Of a stretch of 64,000 bases of DNA, positions 63,290-64,000 are shown piece by piece. The DNA is from Pandoraea sp. (lineage in GTDB: Bacteria; Pseudomonadota; Gammaproteobacteria; Burkholderiales; Burkholderiaceae): contig NZ_SCSK01000054.1 of the NCBI RefSeq assembly GCF_004297875.1, forward strand, positions 1 to 64,000, given 5' to 3'. Within the stretch, counting starts at the first letter, position 1, and every line of letters starts with the position of its first letter. Position numbers and translations under genes: made by a program. The notes under the pieces are model-generated. The model had not been told where the DNA came from, searched no databases, and saw only the letters and a program-made list of their open reading frames with translations.

Positions 63290-64000
63290 TTAAATGGGTT
63301 CGGCCAGCAGCGCGTGCAGCGCGCCGGCCTCGAGCCGCTCCAGCGAGAGCACCGTCTCGCGGATTTGCGCCGCGCGCGACTCGGGCAGGGCGCGCTTGGC
63401 ATTGATGAAGTATTTGTCGCTGATATCGTGGTTGGTGAGTGGCCGATCAGCACTGCCGCGATTGATTGCCTCGCGGTGGCTGAGCTGGCGGCCGCCGTTC
63501 ATTTCCAGTATGACCTCGCCGGTGTAGTGACGCGGGAAGGTCGAATCCGGATCGATTTCGTAATCGACTTTGCCGGCCAGTGCCAGCACGGCCGCATCGG
63601 CCAGCGCTGCCGGCTCCAGCTCGTCGAGCGTAAAGCGGCCCTTGAGCAAGCCGCTGGCGACGATATAAGGAATGCTGAACTGGGCTTCGTAGCTATTGGC
63701 CGGGCGACGCTTGTTGGCGACCGGCTCGCAGACGGTCTTGACGACCTGCTGCGGCACTTTCACGCGCACGCGTGCGATGCCGGCGATACTTTGTGCGAAC
63801 GAGGCACTGCCTTCGGTGCCGAGCTGGTTGTGCAGCGCCACGGCGGCGTCGGCGGCCGCATGCGTGAAATGACACGCCGGGATCGGCTTGATGGCGACTT
63901 CTTCGATTTGCCACTGCTGGCCGAGCCCCGCGGTCGCGAGCGACAGGTCGGCCTGCGCACGCATCTCGCCAAGATAACTGGCATACAGGCCGAAGCGTCC
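63290..64000 (-). CDS. MmgE/PrpD-family protein, C-terminal part (runs off right edge)
   Basis: About 236 residues are visible, ending at 63290; the frame stays open to 64000. IKPIPACHFTHAAADAAVAL, PANSYEAQFSIPYIVASGLL and HYTGEVILEMNGGRQLSHRE match MmgE/PrpD proteins (2-methylcitrate dehydratase, cis-aconitate decarboxylase and uncharacterised relatives). It is the first visible gene of the catabolic operon, 24 bp before the dehydrogenase gene. The reaction cannot be fixed without the N-terminal half. Confidence 0.88.
   Translation of the reverse strand, partial: GRFGLYASYLGEMRAQADLSLATAGLGQQWQIEEVAIKPIPACHFTHAAADAAVALHNQLGTEGSASFAQSIAGIARVRVKVPQQVVKTVCEPVANKRRPANSYEAQFSIPYIVASGLLKGRFTLDELEPAALADAAVLALAGKVDYEIDPDSTFPRHYTGEVILEMNGGRQLSHREAINRGSADRPLTNHDISDKYFINAKRALPESRAAQIRETVLSLERLEAGALHALLAEPI

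Overview
The window is a GC-rich chromosomal segment of a betaproteobacterium, most likely a member of the Burkholderiaceae. This is judged from codon use, from the family mix (ArsS radical SAM, ECF42 sigma with a DGPF protein, type 2 ArgC, CbpA/CbpM, Anr/Fnr with Usp proteins, many LysR/AraC regulators) and from gene density. I see no rRNA, tRNA, CRISPR array, insertion sequence, phage gene or att site. Genes are tightly packed, often with ATGA or GTGA overlaps, and two genes run off the ends: an ECF sigma factor on the left and an MmgE/PrpD protein on the right.

Layout. 0-11 kb holds assorted metabolism and regulation: a radical SAM protein of the arsenosugar family, a class V aminotransferase, a sirtuin, a GlxA-type regulator divergent from a short-chain dehydrogenase, and a LysR regulator divergent from an FMN azoreductase. 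It continues with an ECF42 sigma factor followed by VOC, DGPF/YCII and dihydrofolate-reductase-like genes. 10.5-12 kb is a zinc-type ArsR sensor divergent from a His-rich CDF exporter, with a palindromic operator between them. 12-13.3 kb is an MFS transporter.

13.4-20.6 kb (minus strand) is the most striking block: HlyD adaptor, secreted alpha/alpha-barrel protein, BcsA-like glycosyltransferase with a C-terminal PilZ domain, TolC/NodT outer-membrane channel and GalU. It looks like a self-contained, cyclic-di-GMP-gated polysaccharide synthesis and export machine. A MHYT-GGDEF-EAL cyclic-di-GMP enzyme lies divergently across a 0.75-kb AT-rich control region.

23.5-39.2 kb is nitrogen uptake and salvage: an amidase, ChaB with a ZntB-like transporter, the complete putrescine-type ABC operon potFGHI, a glnHPQ-like ABC operon, and a cupin-XRE regulator divergent from an MFS-amidase-RidA-FAD oxidoreductase operon with a clear double palindromic operator. 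Both ABC operons have a terminator-like hairpin directly after the binding-protein gene.

39.3-49 kb contains an Nramp transporter, a pair of DnaA-box-like sites, a secreted His/Arg/Asp-rich protein, argC, a lipoprotein, a CHRD protein, a cytochrome b with an AraC regulator, and dehydrogenase/regulator genes. 49.3-58 kb is an oxygen/redox stress islet: a YcgR-like PilZ protein, cbpA-cbpM, two Usp proteins, an Fnr/Anr regulator with all four cluster cysteines, a stand-alone receiver and a PAS histidine kinase. Three FNR-type boxes lie in this stretch and a fourth precedes chaB at 24.9 kb.

58.5-64 kb is a minus-strand catabolic operon (MmgE/PrpD, acyl-CoA dehydrogenase, class III CoA transferase, GntR, CitE-like lyase, AraC-like regulator). 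It suggests CoA-dependent breakdown of a short branched dicarboxylic acid. All functions are assigned by reading motifs; no database search was possible.
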